From Heterotrichella gracilis (taxonomy: Eukaryota; Sar; Xanthophyceae; Tribonematales; Xanthonemataceae), in contig JAULBX010026008.1 in NCBI GenBank assembly GCA_032358255.1, forward strand, positions 1-53,421: 53,421 nt of DNA, read 5' to 3'. Below are positions 1 to 10,670 of the stretch, piece by piece. Both the position numbers and the translations under genes were made by a program. Position 1 is the stretch's first letter. Every line of letters begins with the position of its first letter. Under the pieces are notes generated by a model, which saw nothing but the letters and a program-made list of their open reading frames with translations, ran no database searches and was not told the DNA's origin.

Positions 1-205
1 AGGCACTATCCAAAAGCCTCCTAAGTGTGAAAAGGGCATCAGCGGTGCCCCTATTGGGCCTAAACCCGCACTGCGGTACAATTAACTGTCCCTCTATCCA
101 GTCACTTAGCCTATCCAAAAGGACATAAGCAAAGGCTTTTCCTACAACACTAAGGAGACTAATTTCCCTGTAATATGGTTCCTATTTACCTTCGAATGGC
201 TTGCT
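1..205 (-). mobile_element. Non-LTR retrotransposon (LINE) reverse-transcriptase remnant
   Basis: Read on the minus strand, this stretch encodes a run typical of LINE reverse transcriptases: a KPFEGK segment, then YYREISLLSVVGKAFA, then IVPQCGFRPNRGTADALF and LRRLLDSA. This matches the NYRGISLL...CGFRxxRGTxDAIFTLRQL core of the RT finger/palm region. The frame is open except for one in-frame stop (minus-strand TAG near 181-183), so the copy is dead. It is cut by the window edge at position 1, so its full length is unknown. It lies immediately upstream of a PP2A exon and is antisense to it, probably inside an intron of that gene. Only the RT core is visible, so the LINE clade cannot be named. 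Confidence 0.8.
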
Positions 206-286
206 GGTGCCCTACATGGCATTGACATAGGACAGCAACTTGGACTATACGGGCCCCCTTATAGCGTGGGTATGTATTTGATGCAG

Positions 287-860
287 CTGTGCGAGCTCTA
301 TGAGAATGACTGCATATTCGACAAGTTCGATTGCTGCATCAATCCGAGGGGCAATGAGGTGGCCACTGGGTCCTACAGCAACATCTTCAGGGTGATTGGG
401 CGGGACCAGCCCGACAAGGGGTTGTACCTGGAGTGCACAAGGGACCCAGCTCGACGAAAAGTACCCTCGAGCAAGGTGAGCAAATGTTACAGCCTGGTCA
501 AAAAGAGCGCCCCAAAACTGCCACCTCCTGCTGTAAACTGACGGTTGATTTCTCTGTATCACTGGAGTGCATGTTAATGATTAACGCTGCAAACTCTGTG
601 TGTACCTGGTGCGCAATCAGTACACGAGACGATGGTTGCAATGCTCCTGCTGACACCGGCTGTGTGCTCATTTCCAGGGCCCCAGGTTTGGGCTGCACCG
701 GCCTGTGACCAAGCGAGCGAGCACCATGAACCCAATGTATGACGAGACCTCTGTGACCAACGACTTCTCCACCAAGCTGCTGCACTTGCAATGGCACCCT
801 GAGGAGGACGTGATTGCAGCAGCTGCCTCCAATAGCCTCTTCATGTTCTCAAAGCAATAG
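287..860 (+). CDS. PP2A regulatory subunit B55 family, C-terminal two exons
   Basis: C-terminal end of the WD40-type B subunit of protein phosphatase 2A, which directs the phosphatase to substrates. Exon 287-475 (acceptor AG at 285-286) starts LCELYENDCIFDKFDCC and continues with VATGSYSNIFRVIG, a family hallmark of the last beta-propeller blades. Intron 476-677 is GT-AG and phase 0. The last exon, 678-860, encodes TNDFSTKLLHLQWHPEEDVI and ends AAASNSLFMFSKQ then TAG, matching the conserved KLLHLAWHPxENIIAVAATNNLYIFQ ending. About 123 residues are present; the N-terminal ~300 lie upstream of the window. The intron before 287 seems to contain the LINE remnant. No other family shares this signature, so the assignment is secure. 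Confidence 0.92.
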
Positions 861-2218
861 CAGCCTGGCAGCAATGCTGCGCCTCAAAGGGGCGGGTTTT
901 TTCAACGCATGGTCCATTCGTCCAGGCAGCATTTCGCGCTGCCAGCTCTGCTGCTGCTAGGTGATCAGCACCCAGGCAGCATTGCAATCCCATCCTTGCT
1001 GCGGCAACGACTAGGCCATGTGATGTGACGCCCTTCTAAGGATCACTATTTTGTGCCGGGCAAATATACCAAGTCATGGGGGGCGGTGCATGATTACATC
1101 CTGCCCTGGGTGGGCAAACACGCTTTTATGGGCAGAGCAAGTTGGTTTAGAGACTGGATTGGCAACGACTTTCAATCGCATGTTGTACATCAGAGAGAGC
1201 GTAGATGCTTGGCCTTGGCCCGTTCATTGCCATGCACATCGAGTGTTGCGGTTGGTTCGCTTTGCAGTATCTGTGGCGCTTTTGTTGCCAACCCACCTGG
1301 CAGCAGCGGGGTTATTTTCCTAGCGTGGCCCAGCATGGGTACCCCAGGCATATTATCATCCACTGTTATGCATTGTCACATGACAGAGTAGTGTGCCATC
1401 CTTGCATCATCTGCACATTTGGGGCATGGGCGTCGTACGGTGGTAGCCACTGACATAGTGCCTGCGACTAGTAACCTCCCAAAGCAAAATGACTTATGAC
1501 AGGGTGAGTGATTGCAGCTACTTAGGGCTTAGTGCCAGGAAAGTTTTTAACGTGCAACGATTGTTTGAGTCATGTTGGACAACCCGATGCCATACGTTGC
1601 CCTGCCTGGACAGTGTTCACCTGAGCTTTCACCTGTGGGCGGTTTCCTTCCTTTTCTTTCTAAGATTTTTTCAACAGCCGTGCTGCTGCAATTGGCGGCA
1701 CGTCTGTGTATCTGCAGGCTGTTAATATGTGGCACTTGCCCAACGGGTTTGTAGCTGCACGCCCATTCCCAGTGCACCAGCATCTCAGAATGGGAGCTAT
1801 TTCGTGTGCATCTGACAAAAGTTTGTAGGCAACACTGTCCACATATGTAACATCCTTTGCATCTGCCTGCCACCCCAGTGGCAGCTTCAAAGCCTGTGCA
1901 CATGTGTCACTGGGCCACTGTTGTCTTGGGGTTTTGTAGTGGGCGAGAAGGGTTTTGCCAACTGGCAGAACTCCAAATGAATTTTGCGTCGAATGTTTTA
2001 ACATATAATATACTGTATACAATATACAAACCCCTCTAAATACTGCATCATACTGCTGCTTCTCCATCGACAAACTCTGTAACTGTTGGTTGCACGAACT
2101 TGCGCTCAAAAAGTGTGACACGAATAGTGTCAGTGCTGCAGTTGCTTCAACCTTTCCCAGTGCACAGTCCAGCGTGAATGTGTGCGGATTGATAGGCAAG
2201 CAGGATAGTACGCGTGCA
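861..2218. other. Intergenic region between PP2A B55 and USP39
   Basis: 3' flank of the PP2A gene and 5' flank of USP39. No coding exon supported by homology is seen on the plus strand. A long minus-strand open frame (1660-2409) crosses this region and USP39 exon 1, but it resembles nothing I recognise and is probably chance. Confidence 0.5.
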
Positions 2219-5200
2219 ATGAAGCGTGAGCGGGACGAAAGTGAAACAGAAGAGCCAAGCAAAAGGGCCAAGGACGTGGATGAGGGCGATGCAGGAAACG
2301 GCGTAGTCAAGAACGAGAGCGAAGACTCTGATGACGACCAACCAACCCTGCAAACCATTAAGCTTGGGAATGCAGTTCGCAGGGGCGTTGAGTGTCCGTA
2401 CCTAGACACAATCTCGCGGCAGGTGAACGATGCTCATATGCATGCCTATGCACCAATGCATTACTGATGCATGCACGGTCTGGGAAGCATCACGGCAGCC
2501 ATCAAACCCTGCCATGACAAAGAGAGTTCTGAGACGTTGTCTTGTCCACAGAACTTGGACTTTGACTTTGAAAAGTGCTGCTCAGTCTCTTTGAGCCATG
2601 TCAACGTGTACGTCTGCCTGGTGTGTGGGAAGTACTTCCAGGTAAGGAACAAAGCCTGCTCTGCGTTTTTTTTGCCTGTTCACAGTTCTTTCTGGGCACA
2701 AGTGGGGACTGGGCGTGGGCATTCCACCTGTGTCCACCTATGCGCTGAGCCATTCCTGGTGGGGCTGCAGGGGCGGGGGCGAAACACGCACGCCTACACG
2801 CACTCGCTGGAAACAGGCCACCACATGTTCATGAAGTGTGACAACGGCAAGGTGCGTGCAAACCCCACTTGTAGTTGGTCCAGAACTGAACCCTTCTTTG
2901 CATACCAACCTTGGTAGCCGAGCCATGGCGCAGGGGATTGCATTGCCATAATAGTAAAATAGCCACATGCATTCCCATAGTGTAACAGGTATGGGCCCAT
3001 GCTTGCACAAGCTGCCCCACCGGCCCCACACCCCACGCGCCTCCCCTGCCGCAGGTGTACTGCCTACCAGACATGTACGAGGTGGTGGACCGCTCGCTGA
3101 GCGACATCCAGTTTGTGCTCAACCCCACCTTCACCCCCGAGGTATGTCAACAAAGGGTGCATTCACGTACTTGTGAGGGCCCATTGCGCAGGCATATTTT
3201 CGTTATTTATGAGCAATGGTTCTCACTAGTACGGTATGTCAACAAGTGTGCAGTCGCGCTAGTGGCGTTGGCATGCAGTCCCAATGCCCATCCAATTGTC
3301 ACACCCACCTTCACCCCCACAGGAGGTGCAGCGGTTGGACTCCGATGTCACGTGGGCGCGGGCGCTGGATGGCACCGAGTACATGCCTGGCTTGGTTGGC
3401 CTCAACAACATGAAGGCCAATGACTATGTCAATGTGATCATCCAGGCGCTGGCCAGGGTGTCGCCAGTCAGGTATGTGTTTTGTATGTTATTTCTATGAT
3501 GGGGACATCTTGAACTAGGGGTTGCAAGTGGGCCGCGTGCGTTGGTTGATGGGTAAATGGAGGCGCACTGCTGCTACTCCTGGCATGCAATCACCTGGCA
3601 ATTTTGGGGCAGAGTTGCCATTGCTGCCGGCTCATGTACAGACAAATTCAGAGGGCACAATGGACTATGTTATAGCAAGTTCTGATGTGTGACGTCGCAA
3701 TATTTTGGGGATGCAGGGACTTTTTCCTGGTCCCCAGCAACTACGGCGACTGCAAGTCCCTGCTGGTGCAGCGCTTTGGCGAGCTCATGCGCAAGCTGTG
3801 GAACCCGCGCAACTTCAAGGGCCAGGTACAGAAATCCTAAACCCTAAACACTTATAAGCAGGGTGGCACTGATATGGACATGTTTTTGCATGCCACAGGT
3901 TGTGAATCATTGCATGGGGGTAGCAATGGCATTGTGGCTGGCCCTCGTGGGTAGTTTCTGGGCAACACAAATCCTTGCCTTTGATGCCGTACATCATGAT
4001 CAGTACAGCAAAGTAAAACATGGGCCACAAGCCGGGCTACCTTGTGCTTGTTCTCAGTATGCATGGCGCTGCGTGAATGGGGGTGCATTCGGGTCTTCAG
4101 GTGCGTATCTGCCTGTCGGCATGAAGGGAAAAGGTTGGAAGTCCACAAGCTGGGATGCATGTTAGGTGGGCAATGCTGCAGGTCAGCAAGGGTACCCGTT
4201 AAAATCTGGATTTGAAAGTTTTTTCTTACCCTCGAGGTTGGCGCCAGGGCATGCACAAACCAAGGTCCCATGGTGCACTGTAAAAGGTTGTTGGGATTTG
4301 AACACGAATTCGAGTGTTTCATCCGACAACCAGGTACTGGATCGGTAATGGCAAGCCGCATGTGTGCCCCTTCTCCCCGATCCCAATGGGGATCCCGCCC
4401 CCAACCCTAAACCCCCCTCCTCCCCTGCCCAGGTGTCCCCGCACGAGTTCATGCAGGCTGTGATGGTTGCCAGCAAGAAGCGATTCATCATTGACAAGCA
4501 GAGCGACCCGCTGCAGTTCCTGTCGTGGTTCCTGGACACGCTGCACAGCGATTTGACAGGTGTGTGTGGGGATTGGCGCGGTGGTGTGTGTTTTGGGGGG
4601 GGGTTGCACTGGGGTAGGGGGCTGGGCATGTGGGTGAGGTGCATAGTTCTTGGGCACATTGCATTTACAGGCTCCTGTGGGTGGAGTGCACGGAGGGGAA
4701 GAGGGGTTGTGACGGGTGGGGAAGGCTGGGTTTGGGGGGTGAGTTTGAGGTGTGGGCGAGGTTGTGGTGAGGATGTGGAACTTGGTTTTTACATTCGCGT
4801 GCACAGCAAATTGTTAGACGTGTGTGGTGTGGGGTGCGGGGGAACTGAGGCGTGGGTGAGGTACATGGTTCCACCTTGCGCAACGACCTGACAGGTGTGT
4901 GGTTTGGGAAGGGGAGGGGAGAGGAAAGTGTGGGGCAGAATCTGAACCCTAAACAAAGCCCCAAACCCTAATAATAAAACCCTCACCGTGCCCCGGCCTG
5001 ATCAGTGTGCCCCCCTTCGCGCCAGGTGGGCGTCGCAAGCGGCCTTCCATCATCACCCGCTGCTTCCAAGGGGAGCTGGAGATAACCACGCTAGCGGGGA
5101 CGGGGGCAGCGGCGGGGCAGGTGGGTTGCGGCTGGCCAATGGCGCATCCACATTTATCTTATTGATGCCGTGGCTGATCTTGATGGTGCCCCTGGGAAAG

Positions 5201-7032
5201 TGGGCATGGATGATGGGCTCGATGTGATAGTGGATTCCTTGTTGGCCATTGCGGCTCCATACAGTAACATGCGTGTCAGCCCTACAGCCAGTTCAGCAGC
5301 AGCGGCAGGTGCATACTAAGCCTTTGCTGATTGCCAGCCATGGCCTAGCGCTGCATGGCACCTACCCAGCCTATGCTACACCTTTCTAGCGGGTTTCACC
5401 TACTCGGCTGTGGTACAGATTGCAATCACTGCCCCAATAACATAAATCGCCATCCCATGTCCAGTACCCCCACCTCCAAGTTCTGTAACCCTCCTCGCCA
5501 TTTGTGCCATCTAACCCCCCTCCCCCAACCCCTCCCCAGGCTGCCGACGTGACCACCCGCGTGCCCTTCCTCATGCTGGGCCTGGACCTGCCACCCGCGC
5601 CCCTGTTCAAGGACATCATGGACAAAATCATCATCCCGCAGGTGGGTGTGGAGGTGGCGGGCGGTGGTGTGGTGGTGGGTGCGCTTGTGGAGCATGAGTG
5701 TTGTGTTTGATGAATGGCAGGGATTTAGTAGTGTAACCTGGTTGGCACAGGGAAGGGGCATCATGTGGGCACAGGGAGATGCCACTGCCCAGCAAGAGGA
5801 TCTAAACAAAAACAATTAAAATAATGCATCCCTGGCGCAGAGATGCCCATTTCAATCTGCTGAATACCCCCCTCCCACCCTTTCCTTGCAGGTCCCCATC
5901 TTTGACCTACTGACCAAGTTCAACGGGCAGCTGGTGGTGGATGACGTCAAGGCGGGGCGCAGGAGGTTCCGCGTGTCGCGCCTCCCCGACTACCTCATCC
6001 TGCATGTCAAGCGGTTCACAAAGAACAACTTCTTCGTGGAGAAGAACCCCACCATCGTCAACTTCCCAGTGAAAAACCTGGATCTGGCGCAGGTCATCCC
6101 AGTCCCCACGGGTGCGTGTGGGGGATGGGAATGGGGATGGGGGTGGGGATGCCGTGTATGCGTGTAGTGATGGGGATGTAGGGTAGCATGTGAGCGGGGA
6201 TGGGGATCGAGTGTAACCTACTTGGGTTGTTAGTGCCGTGGTGTTATATGTTCATCCCCACAACGAGGGTGGCTTGTATAGCGCCCTCCTTTATCCCCTC
6301 CCCTCCCTGCCCCACCGCAGGCCCTAGGGCAGCGTACCCCACCAAGCGTGACCTTGCCGCCACCATCTTAGTTAGGATTTACACTAAACCTACACTTTCA
6401 ACCCCATACCCTAATCCCCACAACCCCCTTACCTCCCTCACCTCCCGCCCCACCGCAGGCGCAGGCGCAGCCCCTGCCAAGTACGACCTTGCCGCCAACA
6501 TCGTGCAGGACGGCAAGCCTGGCCAGGGCGTGTACCGGCAGCACCTGCACCGCAAGGTGGAGGATGTGTGGTACGAGGTGGCTGATCTACGGGTGGTGGA
6601 CATCCTGCCGCAGATGGTCACGCTGAGCGAGACATACCTGCAGGTGAGGCTGGCACAGGCCTATCAGTAACTAGAACATGGATCCTCTAGAACCCTAGCG
6701 TGGTCTCTTTTTGTTGGCGGTGGAACCTGGATTGGTGGGCATGCTTGTACGGTAAATGTACATAGTGTTTGAGAGTGTGTGGTACGATGTGGCCGACCTG
6801 CGGGTGGTGGACATCCTGCCTCAGATGGTCACCCTCAGTGAGACGTACCTACAGGTGAGGGTGGCACCACACTGGTACCTTAGCATGGGTTTCCTTTGAC
6901 AGTGGGGATCTGGAATTTCAACGAGCGCACTTGTACGGTATTTACACCCTTCAGTGCACATATATCTGTATTTTGCATGTACAGGTGTACGAGCGGAAGG
7001 CTGTGGTGCAAGGAGGGGACAAGGGGCAATGA
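2219..7032 (+). CDS. USP39: U4/U6.U5 tri-snRNP protein USP39/Sad1 (inactive ubiquitin hydrolase fold)
   Basis: Spliceosome assembly factor that keeps the U4/U6.U5 tri-snRNP competent. Exons: 2219-2422, 2552-2641, 2771-2851, 3055-3141, 3323-3471, 3717-3825, 4433-4559, 5026-5120, possible 21-nt exon 5288-5308, 5540-5641, 5892-6111, 6459-6643, 6985-7032; all phases join, giving about 498-505 residues. Order: acidic/basic N-terminus (KRERDESETEE), ZnF-UBP (CPYLDT, NVYVCLVCGKYFQ, THAYTH, GHHMF), then the USP fold (MPGLVGLNNMKANDY, ELMRKLWNPRNF, HEFMQAV, IKRF-type LHVKRFTKNNFFVEKNP, VDILPQMVTLSETYLQ). The position of the catalytic Cys in active USPs (GNTCY) is Asp here (KANDY, about residue 188), as in USP39 elsewhere, so it is non-hydrolytic. 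The start is the first Met before the charged N-terminus; the frame is open upstream to 2090. Introns hold several exon echoes and CCCTAAA tracts. Confidence 0.93.
4796..4905 (+). repeat. Two partial echoes of USP39 exon 7 3' edge plus donor
   Basis: In the intron after exon 7 (donor at 4560), the exon-end/donor segment (CTGCACAGCGATTTGACAG then GTGTGTG) recurs twice in degraded form: around 4798-4830 (GTGCACAGCAAATTGTTAGA then CGTGTGTGG) and around 4884-4905 (CAACGACCTGACAG then GTGTGTGG). The second copy preserves a plausible donor at 4895. Both lie downstream of the parent edge, offset about 260 and 335 bases. Confidence 0.6.
6300..6368 (+). repeat. Echo of USP39 exon 11 5' edge with acceptor
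   Basis: The segment ending in CCCCACCGCAG and continuing into sequence like the start of exon 11 (parent begins 6459) is a diverged copy: both contain GACCTTGCCGCCA, preceded by related CCCTCC...CCGCAG tracts. The echo acceptor is at 6320, 138 bases upstream of the true one. It has no good donor, so it is unlikely to be spliced as an exon. Confidence 0.75.
6774..6862 (+). repeat. Echo of USP39 exon 11 3' half with donor
   Basis: This intronic stretch re-encodes the end of exon 11: TGGTACGATGTGGCCGACCT, then codons for RVVDILPQMVTLSETYLQ, followed by the same GTGAGG donor at 6855 (parent donor at 6644, offset 211). Most differences from the parent are at third codon positions, so it may have been under coding constraint for a time or may be used as an alternative 3' exon part. 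Confidence 0.85.
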
Positions 7033-8560
7033 CGGGCAAGGGACGGGGGGGGTTGGCTTGCAGGGAGGGGGGCATTGGCGGGCAAGGGAGGAGGGGATCT
7101 TCAACGGCAGAGGTGGACAAGGAGCACTGCAGGCATGGGACAGGAGAAATCTTGCAACCGCAGGCATGGGAATATCCAGGCGTGGTGCCACTTAATGGGG
7201 AAGTCCTGATGGCACGGTTGTGTTGTGAGGCGGTGGCATGGCACCAGCCAATGCTGGTGCCCAGCGCAGTACATGGTGAACAGGGATACAGCTGAGTTAA
7301 CTGGCATCCTGGAGGCGCAATGCGGCAAGTAGAGTGACACACGTAAAATCTATTAAAATTGCCTACATTGTAATGGTTACCTTTCTGCACATAACAAGCT
7401 TTCAGTGTCTGGCCAATGGGTTGCCGCCGCATGCACACATGCCGGGTACAATGCACAGTCACCTTTGCAGGCCCTGGCTGAAGGGCATTGACGCTTGTGT
7501 GTAAATTTTTTTTTGTTTCGGTCTTCATTCCAGGACAGCGACAACGCCACTACTGCCCACGAATGGCATAGGGCATTCATGAACTCGCCTTCTTGTACTT
7601 GTATCCCCCCTTGTGCAACCTGCAGGAGGGCCCCTATGTAGCGCTCTGCCGGGTCTCCCCCCCCGGCAATGGCTGCATAGGACCCCACCTACCGTGGCCT
7701 GTCAGCGCAGCGTGGGCGAGCGCACTTGGCGTCCAGTCTGCCTGCTCCGGGACCGGCATCTGCACTGGCCTGTTTGGCTTTGTGCCTTGCCTGCTACCAA
7801 TGTGCCCTGTCAGCCTTAGATTTTTCCATATACACTGCTGAGTTGCAGTTTGTCTTGTGCCCCTACTGTGGGTTCCCCCTACTGGATCAGCAGGCTGCTG
7901 ATCCTTTCCACAGAGGTTTACTGTCCGGTAGTTTTTGGGGGTTGTCGCTGGATGTATGTCGGAAGTTTGCTGTTAAGTAGCTGGTGGCTGGCAGGTGGTG
8001 TATCCTCTGGACATTTGCTTTGGCTTGGATTGAACATTTTGCTTGCTTTGCTTTGATTATTCTGTGCTGCTTTTGTTGCCCTTGCATTCATAGGGACGTT
8101 GGCCTGGTTTGCTTGGTACGGAGTGTTCTTGTTCCTGCTTTCTATGACGATAATTACTGCACGTTCCGAGGCTCCCTTTGATGGACCAATGACGAAAATT
8201 GACAGATGTTCAAAAGCTGGCTACCAGTAGGAACACCCACCTGTTGGCGGCTAGTGCCTTCCCCTGTATTCTATTGCATGAGGGTTACTAACCCCTTAGG
8301 GGTGCCTCTCTGCCTTGGCCCCGGGGTGCAGGCGGTGACCCTGCGCTCTGTGTCATTTGTCTATGGCCGTTTGACCCGGGTGTGAGGAGCCCCCGGGGAT
8401 GGCTATGGCGCTGCCGCCCTTTTAATATTCCTTCCTTCCGTCAATTGTTCTTGACTTTCAATTCAGCCTCAGCCTGTCAATATGCACACCCATAATCCAA
8501 CCTGACTTCATACTGAGCCGCGTACCGAAGCAGAGTTCTTTACTAAGGGTTGGCTTATGC

Positions 8561-8623
8561 ATGCATGCATCTTAATGCATGTTTGGGCAACCTGCATTAA
8601 GATGCATGCATGTTGCCCAAACA
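8561..8623. repeat. Interleaved (pseudoknot-order) inverted repeats
   Basis: Two perfect inverted repeats are nested in A-B-A'-B' order. Arm A, 8561-8579, is the exact reverse complement of 8593-8611 (19 bases). Arm B, 8580-8591, is the exact reverse complement of 8612-8623 (12 bases). One spacer base, 8592, separates AB from A'B'. An A stem puts B in the loop, and B can then pair with B' to form an H-type pseudoknot if transcribed. Confidence 0.9.
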
Positions 8624-8652
8624 AGGCTGTTCAAGAGATACATGACCGCGCC

Positions 8653-8668
8653 ACCCTGCACTGCTCAC
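8653..8668 (+). promoter_or_regulatory. Conserved upstream element, F-box gene A
   Basis: ACCCTGCACTGCTCAC, identical to 11703-11718 upstream of F-box gene B. It lies 209 bases before this ATG and 201 before the other. Conservation amid diverged flanks suggests a promoter element or a simple remnant of the tandem duplication. Confidence 0.45.
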
Positions 8669-8861
8669 GTTTTAGTACACGGGATCCCATCATAGAAATA
8701 GTCAACACCTCAATATATCCTTAATACCTCCTGTTCCACCAGTCCTCACCAAACCTCACCAGGACCTGCCACACAATGAGCTTCAACTCAATAAGTCGTT
8801 CATACAGCGGCATTATTGACCTGGTATCGCCGTCGAAGTCACATACCTGTGGCAGCCAACC

Positions 8862-10500
8862 ATGGGTTCTTTGAGCTCTCCTGGTGATGGGCCTCAGTCT
8901 GCCCGAGGACACATCCCAAGCCTGCCTGATGACGCCCTGGCACAGGTAGGGTATGCGTTTAAGTATGTATTGTGTGGTAGACCAGGGACGGCAGCTTGGT
9001 GTGTGCCAGGAGGTTTGGCGCGCGCCCTGGCCAATGGACCTGTTGCTAGGGTGCTCGCCGGTGGGAGGCAAACCCCAGTGCGTTGCAATGTAGCATGCTG
9101 CTGCATCAGTTGATACGTTCTCAGAAACAGCAGGGGAACAGGTTGGACGCACTGTTTTCCAGTAGTCTTCTCATGCATCCTGACGTTCCTGGGCAGTACC
9201 AGCACCCCACTTGACTGGCGACATAATAACATTGCTCCTAAACCCACAGGTGCTGCTGTGCCTATCTTCGCTTCAACGTACTCGTGCCACCATTGTGTGC
9301 AAGCGCTGGCACAACCTGCTGCTCCGCCAGGGCGTCTTGTGGGAGAGAGTGGATCGGTCCATCTCCACTTGGTGTCCAGTCAACAGGCTCCACGAGCCTC
9401 TCCATCACACAAGCGATCTTCAGCTTTCGTCAAGCAACCTTGAAGTGGGTGTGCGTTTGCTGCGTTTGATGTCGCCTGCACGAGCGCGGATGTTGCGCCT
9501 GGATCTGGATGATGGCTTGCGATCGAATGCACGCCAGCTGGAGCAGTTTGAAGAGGTTTTGGTGGCGCTTGGGCGACTGCCCGGGTTGCAGGCGTTGGAC
9601 CTGTCGATGACCTCATATTCATCTGTTTATAAACCTGGCATGCTAGGGATCGATGCTGCAGCAGACAAGGGCAGCTTGGCGGTTGCCACCGCACAACTCA
9701 GCCACCTGACAGCCCTCACCAGCCTTTCGCTTAGCCTGGCAACACTCTCAGGTCCAGCCAGGTTCCATGGGATCGTCTTCCCGTTTACCTTTTCCTATCA
9801 TTTCCCCATCCCGTTGCCTTTGCTGCCTTCTGTCAATGACAGCCACTTGTGGGTTAATGCACAAATTTTATCCAGCTTCAGGGCCCCCATTGTGTGGGAG
9901 CTTCCCCTCAGCAGCCTACCACAGCTGCGCAGCTTGAGGCTGACAGTGGAGAATGCAGAGTTCACATTGGACCTTCGCCCTGCAACCGCGCTGACCGCCC
10001 TCACCCTGTATGCAAGCAACGCTTTACTGAAGCTGCCCCACGGGGCGCCCTGGTGGCCCGCCGGCCTGGTCAAGTTCGACCTTGTTTCAATTGAAGTCTC
10101 TCCCCAAGGAACCATTCTGGCAGAGGATGATGGGGCACGCTTCCTGCCACCCGTGCGCAGCCTGGTGCTTGGTGTCTCTGCGGACATGGCAGGGCAGCTG
10201 CTACCCCATCTCCCAGCCACGCTTCACGAGCTGAGCCTGAGCATAGAAGAAGACGGCGAGGGCAGCGAGGCGTACCCTCGGCTCCCAGCTTTGCCCAAGC
10301 TTACCTCCCTACATGTTGATCGCTGCACCTGCGTGACCCTCACCGCCCCGCTGCACCCTGGTCTACAGCTTGGGGGGCGACCAGACTTATTGCAAGTGGT
10401 TGGGCCAGGGTGGGAGGTGGCAGTGGAGAGTGAGAGGATTCAGCTAGCGGAGGCGAGGGGTGGCGCGTCAGGATGGAGGAGCTGGTGGGGGAGCCGGTAG
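8862..10500 (+). CDS. F-box/leucine-rich protein A
   Basis: Probable substrate adaptor of an SCF ubiquitin ligase. Exon 1, 8862-8945, encodes the start of the F-box (HIPSLPDDALAQ). Intron 8946-9249 is phase 0. Exon 2, 9250-10500, continues VLLCLSSLQRTRATIVCKRW then HNLLL, completing the F-box at roughly residues 17-60. The rest (total 444 residues) is leucine-rich, with LRR-like runs such as LPGLQALDLS, LTALTSLSLS and LPQLRSLRLT, followed by PHGAPWWPAGL, which is also present in paralog B. Near 10460 the frame departs from paralog B: a 4-base shortfall makes this ORF stop at 10498-10500, while the homologous C-terminus (RLAALRW...WYATSC) continues in the +1 frame to 10670. ATG 8862 aligns with the paralog start. 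The adaptor role is inferred from the domains. Confidence 0.82.
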
Positions 10501-10670
10501 AGGCGGGTGCGGTGTGTGGGGGGGGCAGTGACGATGTCAGGCTAGCTGCCCTGCGATGGTTGCGGGACTACGCGGAGCAATTGTGTGGGGCCAAGGCCCA
10601 TGCGGGAGTCGTGACTCGTGCCAGTGCCAGGGGGGGTGTACGTGCAGTGTGGTATGCTACTTCGTGTTAG
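10473..10670 (+). pseudogene. Out-of-frame C-terminal segment of F-box gene A
   Basis: This frame encodes a segment homologous to the last ~60 residues of F-box gene B: RLAALRWLRDYAEQLC, VVTRASARGG and VWYATSC, against RLAALRWVQAHVDRWLC, VVTRGRARN and VCYATAC in B. In gene A it is separated from the main ORF by a frameshift, so it is translated only if frameshifting, an unseen intron or a sequencing error restores the join. Confidence 0.7.

Larger units (their letters stand above)
7033..8861. other. Intergenic region between USP39 and F-box gene A
   Basis: About 1.8 kb with no exon supported by homology on either strand. It contains the interleaved inverted repeat at 8561-8623 and, at 8653-8668, a 16-base element shared with the next F-box gene. 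Confidence 0.5.

Noticed and set aside
1660..2409. 249-residue minus-strand ORF antisense to USP39 exon 1
   Set aside because: No recognisable domain, overlaps a secure exon on the other strand, and composition is not protein-like (Ser-rich mirror of an acidic exon).
6821..7528. 235-residue minus-strand ORF
   Set aside because: Antisense to the USP39 terminal exon and 3' flank; His/Pro/Cys-rich with no domain.
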